DNA of 64,000 bases from Macrocystis pyrifera. Taxonomy: Eukaryota; Sar; Phaeophyceae; Laminariales; Laminariaceae. This document shows, piece by piece, positions 1 to 11,640 of this stretch. The DNA lies in contig JASSKH010000028.1 in NCBI GenBank assembly GCA_031763025.1, positions 5,160,075 through 5,224,074 on the forward strand. The letters run 5' to 3'. Every line of letters starts with the position of its first letter. Within the stretch, counting starts at the first letter, position 1. The translations under genes were made by a program, and so were the position numbers. The notes under the pieces were generated by a model. That model did not search any database. It was not told the DNA's origin and was given only the letters and a program-made list of their open reading frames with translations.

Positions 1-2
1 GC

Positions 3-764
3 CCACTTCTCTCGGAGGTCCTTGCCCTCGCCGCGAAAGGCCAGCTGCATACAACCGACGACGACACAGTTCTTCTCGTTTACCGACCACACATAACCTC
101 CCTGGGCAAACCTCGTACGACTACACCGCAACCCCTCACATCGCCACCTCGCATTTACGTCCCGATGTTGATGCGACCGTGGGTCCTAAACACTTGCCAC
201 TCCACCACCTCTTGCCACCTGGGTGTTGCTCGGACACTCAGCATGCTTATGCGCCTCTATTGGTGGATCGGCATGGACATCTCCACCCGCTGGTGGCTCC
301 GCCGCTGCCTCAAGTGTCAGGCGCGAAAGTCTTCACGCCAAACAATTCGTTGGCCCACCCTCTCCCTGCCGCTACCAAACGGCCCCAGTATTCTCGTCAG
401 CGTTGACTATTTCGATCCCTTACCCATCACGCCTCGGGGCAAAGCTTATATTCTACTTTTCACCGACCGCTTCAGCCGCCGCGCCGACATGTACGCCACT
501 ACTGAGGCCGAGTTCACCGCATCCGGCACAGCCGATATCCTCATCGACCGCTACATCCCTCTCTGGGGATGCCCCGTTACCCTCCTTTCCGACAACGGTC
601 CACAATTCTGCGCCAAACTCTCCCGCGCCCTCTATGAGCGGCTCGGCATCAACAAAATCTCCACGAGCTCTTACCACCCCTGCACCAACGGCGGGGTCGA
701 ACGCGTTAACCACACCATGGCCCTGATGCTCGCCATGGTCGGAAACGAACTACAAAACGATTGA
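3..764 (+). pseudogene. Ty3/gypsy retrotransposon pol, integrase part, truncated by window edge
   Basis: The frame is open from base 3, so the gene enters from outside the window. A zinc-binding H-x5-H...C-x2-C region (HSTTSCH near 200, CLKC near 315) comes first. The integrase core follows with the DDE residues visible: D in VDYFDPL, D in LLSDNGPQF, E in GGVERVNHT. An integrase inserts the element's cDNA into the host genome. The frame ends at a TGA (762-764) inside the core, followed in the same frame by the expected continuation (LHLPHVESAYNNS), so this is a nonsense mutation, probably of a Trp codon. The order integrase then chromodomain fits Ty3/gypsy chromoviruses. Reverse transcriptase and RNase H would lie upstream and are not seen. 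The copy is inactive as it stands. Confidence 0.9.
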
Positions 765-2087
765 GACTTGCATCTTCCTCACGTCGAAAGCGCCTACAAC
801 AACTCCGTCAGCGCCGCGACCGGGCTGGCCCCCAACGAAGTACACATTGGCCGTTACCTCGCCTCCCCCTCACCGTGTTCGACTCCCCCAACATCGGCGG
901 ACATCAAAACCTCAACCGGGACTAGCTCGCTTACATTGATCTCGCTACTGCTCGCCAGCAACGCGCCTACCGCGCCGTCCGGGAACTCCACGCGGTCTAC
1001 GTCTCACGCCTCGACCGACGCAACGCACCCATCATGGACGCCCTCCGCCTTTCCCCTCCGTTTTCTGTCGGCGGTTGGGCATGGATGTACAACACAGCTG
1101 CCACTATTCGACAGGGCGCCAAGAAAGGCACCGACGCCACCGTTCTTAAGACCAAACTCTCCTTCAACTGGATTGGCCCGTTCAAGATTCTTGCCGTGGG
1201 CCCAGCACCAGCCTCAGCCGTTCCAGACGGACGGCCCCTTCGCGACAAGCTCCTGTACTTCGACCTTCCCTCGGACATGCCGGGGCGGGACTCCAAGCAC
1301 CGCGTCTCCGTCCTCCGCTGCAAGCCCTGCCGGAACCCCGACGACATCGACGATCTCCCCAAACACCTACCGGCCGACCTGACCAAGTACGTTCTCAGCT
1401 CCCTTCTCCACCAAGTCCCCGCCCTTCCACGTCACCTTCGACGATATCGCTCCACCGCCCGAACGCCTCGAGGTCGACCAGATCTCGGGACACCAACTCG
1501 TTCGTGGTCGGGGAGGCGTTCTCGCCGTGATGTACGAAACACACTGGACCGGGCTCCTTAGCCCTTCTTGGGAACACGAACGTGACCTACAGCTCCACCG
1601 ACCCCCACATCCTCCGCTATTGGTCGGGAAACCCTTCACAGCATCGCCAGACCAACCGTTTATACCGCCAGATGCGCATCGGGGCCGCTCACCGTGAACT
1701 TTCGCGGTCCCGGGGCGAAATCTTCCTCGCTCCCGGATACAGCCTCGTACCACGCACCCTCTGGCTTCACCGTTTCAGCTCCTCACCTCTACCTGCCGGG
1801 GCACACCTCTGGTACAAGGCCCGCGATGGTCTCTGGTGGTTGGGCAAAGTTGCCCCGCGCGCGCCTCGACCGACACCTCCTCCACTCACTTCTACATCGT
1901 CTACTTCCTCGACGACCCGGGACCGATCAAGATCAAACTCCTTCCGTCCCTCTACACCACTTCACGGAGCGCCACTCAAGGATCCTGGCGCCTTCAGCGT
2001 CATCAGGCCGGAGGACTAGCACGCGGAGTACTACGTAATGCTAATGCACCCCCCAACCACTCATCCGCCCGGCCAGTTAACAGTAGC
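765..2087 (+). pseudogene. Ty3/gypsy pol C-terminal region: integrase end, chromodomain-like and Tudor-like tails, frameshifted
   Basis: This continues the pol gene through several frames. 768-860 holds the end of the integrase core (AYNNSVSAATGLAPNE). The frame then shifts, with a TAG near 922, and 930-1420 carries the integrase tail (SFNWIGPFKILAVGP; later KHRVSVLRCKPCRNP). Around 1480-1600 another frame gives a chromodomain-like stretch (YETHWTGLL, PSWEHERDLQL); such domains steer integration toward marked chromatin. From 1795 to 2010 a third module, split over two frames, reads WYKARDGLWWLGK then HFYIVYFLDDPGPIKI. This resembles a Tudor/Agenet-like fold in its aromatic spacing; that name is an inference. 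At least three frame changes and two stops make it a pseudogene. A shorter remnant of the same family lies at 56790-57165. Confidence 0.75.
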
Positions 2088-2948
2088 TGATGGTCGACGG
2101 ATGCGTTAGATTGTAGTGCACTAGTTTTGGGACCGGTATATTCTGTGCGTCCGCTGTCTTTGACACGCGTTCGCTTTGTGTGTTGATTCCATCTAACACC
2201 TCACGTTTCGTTTGTTTCGCTAGGACGCAATTCGCAACAGAAAGTGTTATTGTACCTCCAGGGCCTACCTTTCTGTTATACCTCCTTCTACTTTCCATAG
2301 GGGCGGTTTTTCGGTCTTCATTATTTTTCCTTTTCCGTTTCTTCTTTCTTTCTTCCCTTCTTTTTTTTCTCTCTTCTCTACTCTTCTTCATAGTCTTTGT
2401 TTGACAACCAATCCATGGGGACTTTGTTGTGTCCCTTTCGCTCTAGCTTCATGTAGACTTCGCTCTATATCAACTATTTTTGCCGGCTTTTTCTCCCGCT
2501 TGCTAGTTCGTACCTTACCTGGCTCGGTCTCTCCCGCCTCTCTCGTAGCTTACACCGCGTGTAGCAGCGACGGGTCGCACCGGGCCCTCAGTTGCCGCCT
2601 CCCCCCTCCTTGGTATTCCTAGTTACGTATTGTACCACGTCGAACATCCCGTTGTGCCTTCACTACTGCGTTTCCTTGACGTTCTCCATCTCTGGTACGA
2701 CTGCTGCCCCTACCAGAGGCGTCTTAGCCTCATTTACGAGGTGTGGGTTGGTCTATGATCTCGTTAGTCTGTCGTTTGTTTTGAATAGCAGTATCTTCGA
2801 CCCCCCTCTTTCGATTTTTCTGATGTCTAAGTAACCATCTCTATATCGTCGTGGGATCTGCATCTACGGCTATTCAGGGTGGGCTAATGTGATAGAGTAC
2901 CTTGGTTGGTAGTCAATAGACCAACCATCAGTAGGGGCCGTTAAATAT
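2088..2948 (+). other. Pyrimidine-rich non-coding stretch after the gypsy pol, possibly its 3' LTR
   Basis: No convincing gene. T/C-rich runs dominate 2280-2400. The position just after pol suggests 3' LTR sequence, but no second copy is in the window to test this and no clear TG...CA ends were identified. Confidence 0.3.
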
Positions 2949-2950
2949 TG

Positions 2951-3130
2951 TTGTTCCAGTCGGGTCGTACCCCGTTTACCATTTGATATCTGTAGATACG
3001 CAGGCTATTATTGTTCCAGTCGGGTCGTACCCCGTTTACCACTTGATATCTGTAGATACGCAGGCTATTATTGTTCCAGTCGGGTCGCACCCTGTTTACC
3101 ATTTGATATCTGTCGATACGCAGGTTAGTA
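2951..3130 (+). repeat. Three tandem copies of a 60-bp unit
   Basis: Units begin at 2951, 3011 and 3071 with TTGTTCCAGTCGGGTCG and differ at only a few positions. The low divergence points to recent amplification. A shorter echo of the GATATCTGTNGATACGCAGG part continues to about 3180. Confidence 0.95.
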
Positions 3131-3186
3131 TATCTGTAGACACACAGACTGGTGTACCTGTAGAATCTGATATGCAGGTTAGTAGG

Positions 3187-3457
3187 TTGTACTATTGAAG
3201 CTGAGAATAACACATGCACCCTTACGGGGTGTTGTACTATTGAAGTTTAGAGTATCGTATGTTCCCTTATGGGTTATTGTACTATTAAAGCTTAGAGTAA
3301 CGCATGCACCGTTACGGGGTGTTGTACTATTGGAGTGGAGGGCAACGCATGCACCCTTACGGGGCGTTGTACTATTGAAGTTGAGGTCAACGCATGCACA
3401 ATTTACGGGACGTTACACTATTGAAGTGAGGGTGACGTATGCACCCTTGCCAGTAGA
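3187..3457 (+). repeat. Six tandem copies of a 45-bp minisatellite
   Basis: Units start at 3187, 3232, 3277, 3322, 3367 and 3413 with TTGTACTATTGAAG and end in TTACGGGGTG. The fifth is 46 bp. Because 45 is a multiple of three, one plus-strand frame stays open over the array as a 15-residue repeat (VVLLKLRVTHAPLRG). I see no evidence that it is translated. Confidence 0.95.
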
Positions 3458-3699
3458 ATATAGCCGGTTGAAGCCAGAGGATCTCCTGGCTTCAAAACGC
3501 ATGTGCTCCCCCCCCCCCTCTCTCCTCACTCTTCTCACTTGCCCCTTTTGAGCAAGCCTTGCACCAATAAAACACGAGAACTCCAAAAAGAACTAGGTCT
3601 GAGTTTGACCAAGCACAGACACCTGTGTCACACTTCTTCTGTGGATCATCATCCCGTGGAACCCTTACTGCTCTCCCACGCACACATCAAAGGCGTCTG

Positions 3700-4260
3700 A
3701 AGTGAATTGTGCGGACAAGTCCAATTAGTAACCAATGGCTCAAGTCCGTTTGGACAAATTCATTTAATTGACAGCGTTCGAAATCAATTGTTTGGACAAT
3801 TTATTTAATGCCAGGTAGGCAGCACCCGATTCATCTGTTTACACAATTCCAACTAATGGACAGCACCCGGAATCAATTTTCTTGACACTTTCAACTAGTG
3901 GACAGCACCCGAAATCAATGCTCTAGACAGCTCGGATCAATGGACCAGCACTCGAAATCAATTGGCTGGATAATCCTAGTTAATTGGCAGTTTACGAAAT
4001 CAATTGTTTTGACAATTCCTATTCATAGACAACATCCGGAACCTAGTGCTCACACAATTCCAATTGTTGGATAGTCTTCGAAATCAAATGTCGGGACAAT
4101 TATAATTCACAAGCTATCGCCGAAATCAATGGTCTGGACAATTCCAATTAGTAGACAATCACCGAAATCGATTGTCTGGATTTTATAGACAGTGGCCAAA
4201 ACCAATTATCAAGACAAAAGTAATTCACACACAGCCTCCGAAACCAATTGTAGACACAGT
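3700..4260 (+). repeat. Degenerate ~42-44-bp tandem repeat, about 12 copies
   Basis: The consensus is roughly CGAAATCAATTGTCTGGAC followed by AATTCCAATTAGTGGACAGC. Spacing varies by a few bases and copies are strongly diverged, so this is an old array with no coding content. Confidence 0.8.
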
Positions 4261-4796
4261 AGACTATGGAACTACTGTAGTATAGGAATTGTTCAGGGTG
4301 TGCAATAAATCAACGAGACCAATAGATCATTACGTACCTGGCCCGGTGTCTCATGGTCTTCCTCCCCTTCTGCCCCTCTCTTGTGTTACTCGTGTCCTCG
4401 CGCTCCTCGGTAGTAGCCCGCCCTTCTCCATCCCCGCCTCCACTCATCAAGGACCCAAACTTGCTGCTTAATCCTGTCATGACCCCGATTCCCGCCCCGT
4501 CGGCTCTCGAATCAGCACTTGTTGCGCCATCTGTTATGTCCCCACGCTTCTTGCTGTGTGCAGCACCCGATGACGACATCAGGCCCTATTAATAGAAGAA
4601 ATTGAATATCCAGGAGTAGAACAGGCCGAAGGGTCGGTGCGTTCTGTTGAGGCTTGTCTACCGGGTATATACTCCTGGAAAGCGAACGTCAAGGTTTGAG
4701 TTGTTTCGGATTCGCTGTTTGATCCATTGTTAAGTGTTTGATCCATTGTTAGGTGTGGTACAACACTAGCATACTACTGTGCTATACATAGTGCCG
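4261..4796 (+). other. No gene seen; contains a 19-bp direct duplication
   Basis: GTTTGATCCATTGTTAAGT at 4717-4735 is repeated at 4736-4754 with one change. Otherwise only short, unconvincing reading frames. Confidence 0.6.
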
Positions 4797-5115
4797 GCGT
4801 CCCCGGTGGCGTAGTAGGTGGTCCGCGTGCCTACTGAGATCAATTTCGTGGGTTGTAGTCTCATCGAGTGCATACTCGTAAGGATTTTTTCTTGCATGAA
4901 AAAATTGATTAGCGGAAAGCGCGAAAGCGTGAGTTAGCTACTCCGATGAAGATCGACGAGCAGTGGGAATGCTGAACCCTATGCGCGAAAAAAATGGAGG
5001 CACGTACCGGGGGGGAGAAGGGATGACACCTGTGACCACGGCTGGTCCAGAAGAAGAATGCTGAGGATAAAACCTCCTACGAGTTAAGCTGGAAATTGAA
5101 AGTGATGATAAATTT
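4797..5115 (+). mobile_element. tRNA-derived SINE, copy 1
   Basis: The head carries an RNA polymerase III A box (TGGCGTAGTAGG, about 4806-4817) and a degenerate B box (GGTTGTAGTC, about 4852). A body of about 200 bp follows with a GC-rich stem (GCGGAAAGCGCGAAAGCG) and an A/T-rich tail (GATGATAAATTT). A second copy in the opposite orientation lies at 41452-41772 and matches over the whole length. The two ends of the match define the element. The parent tRNA cannot be named: the head lacks a pairing acceptor stem, as is usual for SINEs. Confidence 0.85.
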
Positions 5116-6330
5116 ATATATATATATCACATATTTACGTTAAAGTTAACAATGGCTCGTAGAATATAATACGTAAAATGTACGCACAAAGCTAGAATAC
5201 TCATGTTTGCCATATTTGCGAGGGGTCAGCCGGGAGTATAACCTATATTTCCGATTCGATCGATTCGATCGCACACACACATATATATCTGATAGGGGGC
5301 TATTTAGCAAGCGGCAGTCAAACCCGGGTCGCCGATGACGCGTCTCAGCCAGCAACCGGCAACGACAGAAAATGAACACTCACAGATCCGCAGGACTGCG
5401 GCATTTGCCACACATCCCCCTTCTCAGATACACTATATTCACGGTAATGATGCCTGCCTTGCGTGTATTGGCCTCTGTCAGCCTGTATGTCTGTCTGCAT
5501 GCCAGCCCGTGCGCTGTATTGGCGCATCGGTCGGCATTGGCGTCTTACACGCGAGATGACACACGCCCTTGGACAAATTTCGAGGTGGATTTTCCCAACA
5601 ACGGAGAGGGAAAACTGAATACGCCGAGCGATGTGGTCTGTGGAAAGGTTTGGACGAGATCGCTCTAAAGCTACTACCGCCGTGGCTTGTGACTCTCTTG
5701 TTTGGAGAAAACCGGCTCGAACACACTTTTCAAGGGCGGTGTGATATCTTGCGTGCTGTTCATGCGTTGTCGTCTTCCCAATCCCCAGTTCCTTCCCCAG
5801 TTCCAAAACCACGCCCAACTACTGTTATTATTAATACTACGGTAGGATAAAGATTGGGCCTGTTTGCGATAAGTTGTACTCATTACTGGTCTACAAGGGA
5901 TATCCCACGGTTTCATATATATTCTGGGGTTCCATGCTAGGTTTCTAGCCATTGCTTGGCATGCCTGGGTCTCCGGGAATGTGGGTATGGCTCGCTTTGC
6001 GAGACAGTCGTGATGATAAGAGACGGCCCGGGATTTGATGCTTAGATATACCTCGTTATATGTTAGGGTAGAGCATGGCGAAAAGGTACGGCTTACTCCT
6101 GTGTGCTTTATGTGGCGGCACCTCTGACGTCAAGGTATTGACTCGCTTCGTATGTATTGGAGCGTTTGACAATGAGGTACTGTGCTTCTGCGTGTGGGTG
6201 TATTTCGGTGGTGGTGTGTTATCTATCTACCGCTCTTCCTCGGCGATCATGGTGTAGACCACGCGTGCAACACGTGGACGCGTCCGACAGCTACTCGTAC
6301 ACAAACAAGGCCCGCCAGCAAGGAACACCA
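5116..6330 (+). other. Non-coding region, no recognised gene
   Basis: The longest frame (minus strand, 5345-5818, 157 codons) has no recognisable motif and overlaps others of similar length. AT microsatellite at 5110-5130 and GATTCGATC direct repeats near 5255. Confidence 0.5.
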
Positions 6331-6425
6331 AATCTGAGCAAGCCTTAGAATTTAGTGTGAAGCCCCTCCTTGGACAACCTTGAGCTATTGTTTTGTAGGC
6401 TATATACCCTGGTATAGTCTAGCGC
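6331..6425 (+). repeat. Dispersed repeat fragment related to 24410-24495 and 25405-25490
   Basis: Shares CTGAGCAAGCCT, the GGACAACCTTGAGC block and a TATA-like stretch (GGCTATATA) with both units of the 23.8-25.8 kb duplication. It may be a promoter-like part of an unidentified element. Confidence 0.5.
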
Positions 6426-8319
6426 TCGCCCTTCAGCACATCTTCTTCATCCACTTTCATTACCGTCCCTTAAAAAGGTGAGTCTAACGTTTTATCAGGT
6501 TCTTCTTGTTCGTGGGTCTTACAGCTGTATATACCCAATCAAGATTCAATCAGGGGAGGCATACTAACTAAGTAAAACGACGCTAAAACAAAAACGATTT
6601 TCGTGGCTTCGTCCAGAATTGTCTTTGATTACGTACTTCGAAGTATGACCTATGTAGGAGTGAGATGTCGTGGAGTAGTCTTTCATTTTTGCCGTGCACC
6701 CCTGGTAGCTATCTCAACGTTTTCGTCCACCAACAACTGCAGGAATTTTCCGTCTCGAGTACGTGACAAGAGAGAGGTGACGGAGAGAAAAAGAGAAAAA
6801 GAGATGGAGGAGGGGGTGGGGCTGGAATAACGGCTTACCACAGTCGTGCAACTAACCGTGCCGCAAGAGGTGGAAGCTGTAGGCAACTAATCACACTCTT
6901 AGTGACTATACATATACTGCAGTAGTAGTAGGTACCACTATAACACAACAAGCACTACAAGAAAGATCAAGAAATTATTGAGTTAGTTTTTTCATCTTGA
7001 ATGAATAACGCCCTGCACATTGTCAGAAGGCAAATAATAAAAAAATATAGCTCAACCCATCCTTAAACTTCCCCATCTCATGTTTGTGTGGGGACAGCTT
7101 ACTGCTTTATATAGTACTTGGAACTGCCGTGAAACTATAGTACAGCAGTATATCATACTCTAGATAATTAAATTAGGGGTTGAAAAAAAATCAAGTACAC
7201 CTTTGCTTCGTACTGCTCCTATCTCTTCCGTGGATGCAAAAGGCGCCGCAACGGCAGCAGGTAGGTGTATTCCTGTCGAAAGCAGCTCCAGGAACAACAC
7301 CGGCAACAGACAGCGGCAGCAGCATGTAGTCGTGGGTCATTACAGAAAAACGAGTGGAAGGGTCTGGCAGGTTGGCCGGAATAGAATGAGTGATTACAGC
7401 AGTAAGTGCCGGTGTTCCGGTACTCGTGATGCTTTGGGTTACTGGTGTAGTACTCTCGTACCTGGAATGAGGTACACCCGAAGTATGCGTTCAAGTGCTA
7501 GTGTTCACGCGATTGACGGCATCTATTCGCACAAATTATCAGCACAGAATGACAATACATCTAACGATACAGAGTAAAAGGCGGCCACGTCTGTAGAAAA
7601 GACGGTTGTCATCGTTGTCTGTGAAAATGGTACATACGCATGCTGCGGCGGCACTGCTGTGTAACCAAACCGTGTTACACCCTTTACTGCACTTGTTGTG
7701 GTACCAGCACATGATGGGTGATAGTCGTGGTGGTGCCAGCCAAGGTTGTAGAGCTCGTGTCTCGCGTATTATCTCGGAAGTCATGACCCGCTCGTGCTGA
7801 CTGCGTAGGACGCAAACCTCAGACCAGTTCAGCTATTACAGACCCCTTCATGTTGGCCCATCTCGCCGCATCCTCGGATAGTTGAGTTTATCATTCGAAG
7901 TACGCGATTAGTGTATCACGCATAGTGCCAAGCCGACTATCGGCCAATCGGGATTACTACTCACAGCTGACATTTCATCAATAATTCAACACTCAACAGC
8001 ACAGGCAGATATTTACAGCAGTGTAAATTAACTTTTCGGATGAGATATCATCCATGTATTTCATTTATGAATAGGTAGTTTCATTATAGAACAAGCGTAT
8101 CCACAGACGCCTACACAAAGATATTCTAACTACAGCAGTATAGGTTTCGGTTTTTCCGCCGATGGCCCGCAACAAAAGCGCCACCAGAGCCTGGATTCAA
8201 GAACAAAACCAGGACCAACGACATGCTCGACACAAAAAACAATGGACAAAAGCCCAAATAAGGCACACACACGTGTTCAATTTGAGCTGAAAGCAGTGAA
8301 ATACCGAAAGCAAGTAAAA
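6426..8319 (+). other. Non-coding region, no recognised gene
   Basis: Only short frames without motifs (for example 7203-7577 plus, 124 codons). AT-rich, with scattered CAGCAGTA trinucleotide-like motifs. Confidence 0.5.
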
Positions 8320-9040
8320 AGCACACGCCTAGAGCGGTGTTTTTTTTTGCGTCTGAGCATTGAGCGTGTGGCCTCCAAAATCTGATTTGTTCTGTTTTCT
8401 TTGAGGAATATAGGTCCCACGGACTCCACGTGGACCTTGCTGAGGGTGACCAGAATTATTTTGTTTCGCATCGGCGGGCGCGTCAATAGTATTTGTCCTG
8501 GCGCCCCCCCTCAGTTGCCAGCTTTGAAGCCTCTCGACCGTTCTCGTGGAACCGCCTGCTCGGCACGAAATTATTTTGCCCTACCAACCCTAAGACCACT
8601 CCACGCGCGGTGGGCCAGACGAACTGCCGTCTTATGTGTTTATGGTGGTGAAATGTGACTCCTGTGACCATTTATGAATCAACAACATAGTAAACATCAT
8701 AACAACTGGAGCACATTAAACACCCAAAGAAGAAAAAGTGCAATCAGCGTACGTATACGTACGTAGAGTTTATACCTTCATAAGAACTGCAACCGAGGAA
8801 CCGGAGACCACATACATACGCAGAGAAAAGCGGTTTAAGTATGGACTCTGGGTGACTGAATATCAGGGAGAACAGTTGAAAGCTAGACCAAGGACAGTCT
8901 TGATAGTAGACAAATCCAGGTGTAAGTGGCCAGTTTCTAGCCAAAAACAGGTGCGATGTGAGGCTGGCCAATGGCAGGGTTCCTGGCGTGTTGGTTTTAC
9001 TTGTTTTTGGAGCGTACGTGATTTTGGTCCATAGTGGACC
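8320..9040 (+). repeat. Dispersed ~0.75-kb repeat, copy 1
   Basis: Matches 26160-26890 in the same orientation, with shared blocks such as GGAACCGCCTGCTCGGCACG, GAAGAAAAAGTG and GGCAGGGTTCCTG/GGGCTCCTG. Divergence is high. No protein recognised, so the class is unknown. Confidence 0.75.
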
Positions 9041-9054
9041 ACAGGTAAATGTAT

Positions 9055-9157
9055 TACAGGGGTCCATAGTTAATAGGACCTATGATATACACAAAAACCT
9101 ATATATTTAGCTATTTTTTCCAACAATATTTGGTTCTATTTACTTTGGTCCCCCGTA
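9055..9157. mobile_element. MITE, copy 1 (103 bp, TA-flanked)
   Basis: Terminal inverted repeats of about 25 bp: TACAGGGGTCCATAGTTAAT at the left, and ACTTTGGTCCCCCGTA as the right end. Element ends next to TA suggest a TA target duplication, as in Tc1/mariner-derived MITEs. Related copies at 27464-27566 and 43656-43760. Confidence 0.85.
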
Positions 9158-9189
9158 GTAGTAGACCAGAGTATCGCGGTAAGGGAATG

Positions 9190-9720
9190 GAATGCAAGAA
9201 CTGACTCGGAAGGCGGCTTCTCTTGTTCAGGAACCTTTTTTTCTTGTTGCCGTGTTATATTCCCGTTTATCCGTTTATGATGAGAGAACAGGTGGCAGTT
9301 TGAGAGTGATTCGATAGGGGCTTGATACAAGGCAACAAGCCCACTCTGCTCTCTTCCATTAACCCGCTAAACGGGTAAACGCACCTGCCCGAGGAACTTT
9401 GCTCGGAAGCTGGTCTACTCTTTTCCTAATGGCGATCCGAATCAAAGGAGTAGCCAAACCCTAGGATACTTATGTAGTCTACTAACCCAATTCTACGGGT
9501 TATCCTGTCTTCAAGGGAGGTCCGTTCTATTAATAGGAGCATTCCTTGAGTCCTTACGAAAGCCTTAAAACTACTGGCTGTCTTATCTACCGAGAGAAAC
9601 TTCAGAGCCCCAGGAATACTCTTAGGGTATTCAAGGCTTCGACACTACGGGCTACATCATGACCACTTCTATAGCCCGACACTGTATATAATATCACATT
9701 AGTCCACCCTGGATAGTCGT
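9190..9720 (-). repeat. Inverted partner of 27590-27920
   Basis: Read on the minus strand this matches 27590-27920, with shared blocks AGCGGGTTAATGGAAG, CAGAGTGGGCTTG, CAAGCCCCTATCGA and GAATACCCTAAGAGTAT. Both copies lie next to the same MITE family, so they probably belong to a larger repeat. No coding capacity recognised. Confidence 0.7.
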
Positions 9721-10337
9721 ATATGCAGACTACACGACGGTCAATGGATTACAACGGAGTTCATCCGAAAAACCGGCAAGGGGGGTCAAAGATGAGGCTA
9801 TTCGAAACAAGGAAATGAAGCTATAGATTTCCCCACACCTCGTAGTGAGTCCTAGGTGTTACGGACAGTGTATAGTCAGAAACTCCCGCTGAAAGAGGGG
9901 CCAAACCGAAAAAGCCGGAGGCCGGAAGAAACACAGACTAGACAAACAGAAAAAAAAGGAAAAAGCATCAACAAAAAGAAATATACCTATCATATATAAA
10001 ATATTAAGACGTACGGTAGGGAAGGGCGGAGTGGTTTACCACACTTTAGTGCCCATTGGTTGAAGCGTTACGGAGTATAGAGGGCGTCAAGCGTTGGCTG
10101 GGTGCCTCATTGTAGGTATGTGGTGGTCACACCTCCATCGCTCAGATAGCGCCGGTGCAACGAAATTGGGCGGTACGTTTTCACTGATCCCGCGACGCGT
10201 ATATTTGGTATAAGGACGTGACGAGGACTTGCCGTGGGCAGTGCAAGGTCGGTCGTGTCTGTACAATTAAGAAAAGACACCGGCAACGTGGTGGCTGGCT
10301 TGAAAAATAAATTCAGCATGCCTATACTACTTGGTAT
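9721..10337 (+). other. Non-coding region, no recognised gene
   Basis: Short frames only (for example minus strand 10107-10406). A-rich tract near 9945-9975. Confidence 0.5.
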
Positions 10338-10784
10338 TTGCACAAAATATCGAGCGGCAACCAGCGCGAAAATGGGGCGGCATGTCAGTGTGAGTTTGCG
10401 CAACAAGGGTTATTGCATGCCGGCGCATTTCTGGAGGATCGCGTGTATAGGAAGTTTGTGGTGCATGGAAGATTTAAAGTATGTGACACCAAAATGAAAA
10501 GAGATGATATCCCCCCGTACGCCTGGAACGAAGAAATGCGCATCGAGCAGCTATTATGGGACAAAAGCTCGAATACGCTAGGCCACGGCGGTACGATACC
10601 AATTTGGCCAGCTTTTAATCATATTGATAGCTGGTCAAAAGAGGAAGGGGCAGCAGAGGCCACAGTTCAAGCTTTGCGTCGCATTGACCCTGTAAACGTG
10701 GGTGAAGGCGAATTGTGTTGTTGGTTTGGGCAGCAAACTATCCTACCTCTTCGTGAAGCTGATGATAGAAAACGCGGCAAATAG
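10338..10784 (+). CDS. Possible hypothetical protein or exon, 148 codons
   Basis: I do not recognise it. The translation is not low-complexity, unlike most frames nearby, and contains stretches such as DDIPPYAWNEEMRIEQL and ATVQALRRIDPVNVGEGE. There is no signal peptide, membrane segment or known motif. It ends at 10784, inside the first unit of a tandem duplication. It could be a chance frame or a fragment of a decayed element. Confidence 0.25.
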   Translation: MHKISSGNQRENGAACQCEFAQQGLLHAGAFLEDRVYRKFVVHGRFKVCDTKMKRDDIPPYAWNEEMRIEQLLWDKSSNTLGHGGTIPIWPAFNHIDSWSKEEGAAEATVQALRRIDPVNVGEGELCCWFGQQTILPLREADDRKRGK

Positions 10785-11014
10785 CAACAGTTTCCGGCGG
10801 AAATAACAAAATAGATAGGGTGTGCTGTATTGTGAAGCCCGGCATCAGATGGGATAGCGCAAACAATATGTCAGATCGAGGGAGCTAATACCCGAACGCG
10901 GCAAATAGCAATTGTTTCCGGCGGAAGTTGAACAGAATAGGGCGTGCTGTATCGTGAAGCCGGGCATCAGATAGGAAAAACGCAAACAATATGCCAGATC
11001 GGAGGAGCTTGTAC
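10769..11014 (+). repeat. Two tandem copies of a ~123-bp unit
   Basis: Units start near 10769 and 10893 with GAAAACGCGGCAAATAGCAA / CCGAACGCGGCAAATAGCAA and share TTTCCGGCGGAA, GTGAAGCC and CAAACAATATG blocks. Confidence 0.9.
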
Positions 11015-11640
11015 GCGAATTTGGGCAGCATCCACCCTGTTTTTATGGTAGAACTGTGACAACCGTGAACAATTTGACAGATTTGGGCAGTATATACCCT
11101 ATTGTTATGATGAAACTGTGCGGGCGCACCACAATCAAGGATTCCCGGATTTTTGTTTTCATTGTCATCTATTATGCTCTGTTTATGGCGAAACCAAAAG
11201 GGCAGGGAAGCAAGATAAACACTATACGTTATTTTCAAGGTTCCCCTCCGGGAGGTGCCGTATTAATAGGGGAGTGGCGCAAGAGCGAAATAATAATACT
11301 CGTATGAAACCCTGCACACTAGTTTAGAAGTATAGCATTTGCACCCACCCATCATTTTAACGTGAAGAACATACACAACATATTTTTGAGGACAGACTAT
11401 TATACTGATGTTCGCGGAATTAGTGTGGGATCAATAGTACAATAATAATATATAATAGGGTATCGGTAAGTGGAGACATATTGATCCAGCTGACTCGCGG
11501 CGATTAATTCGTAAGTACATAAAAGTTGCGCGAGGTCGAGGTTGCGCCAAAATACTTTGTGACCGGCAGAGTAATAAGGTGAAGCACATACATACATACA
11601 TACTGGTACTACAATATATATGTTCCCCCAAGATAAATGT
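11015..11640 (+). other. Non-coding region, no recognised gene
   Basis: Several overlapping short frames on both strands without motifs. A CATA microsatellite sits near 11585. Confidence 0.5.
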
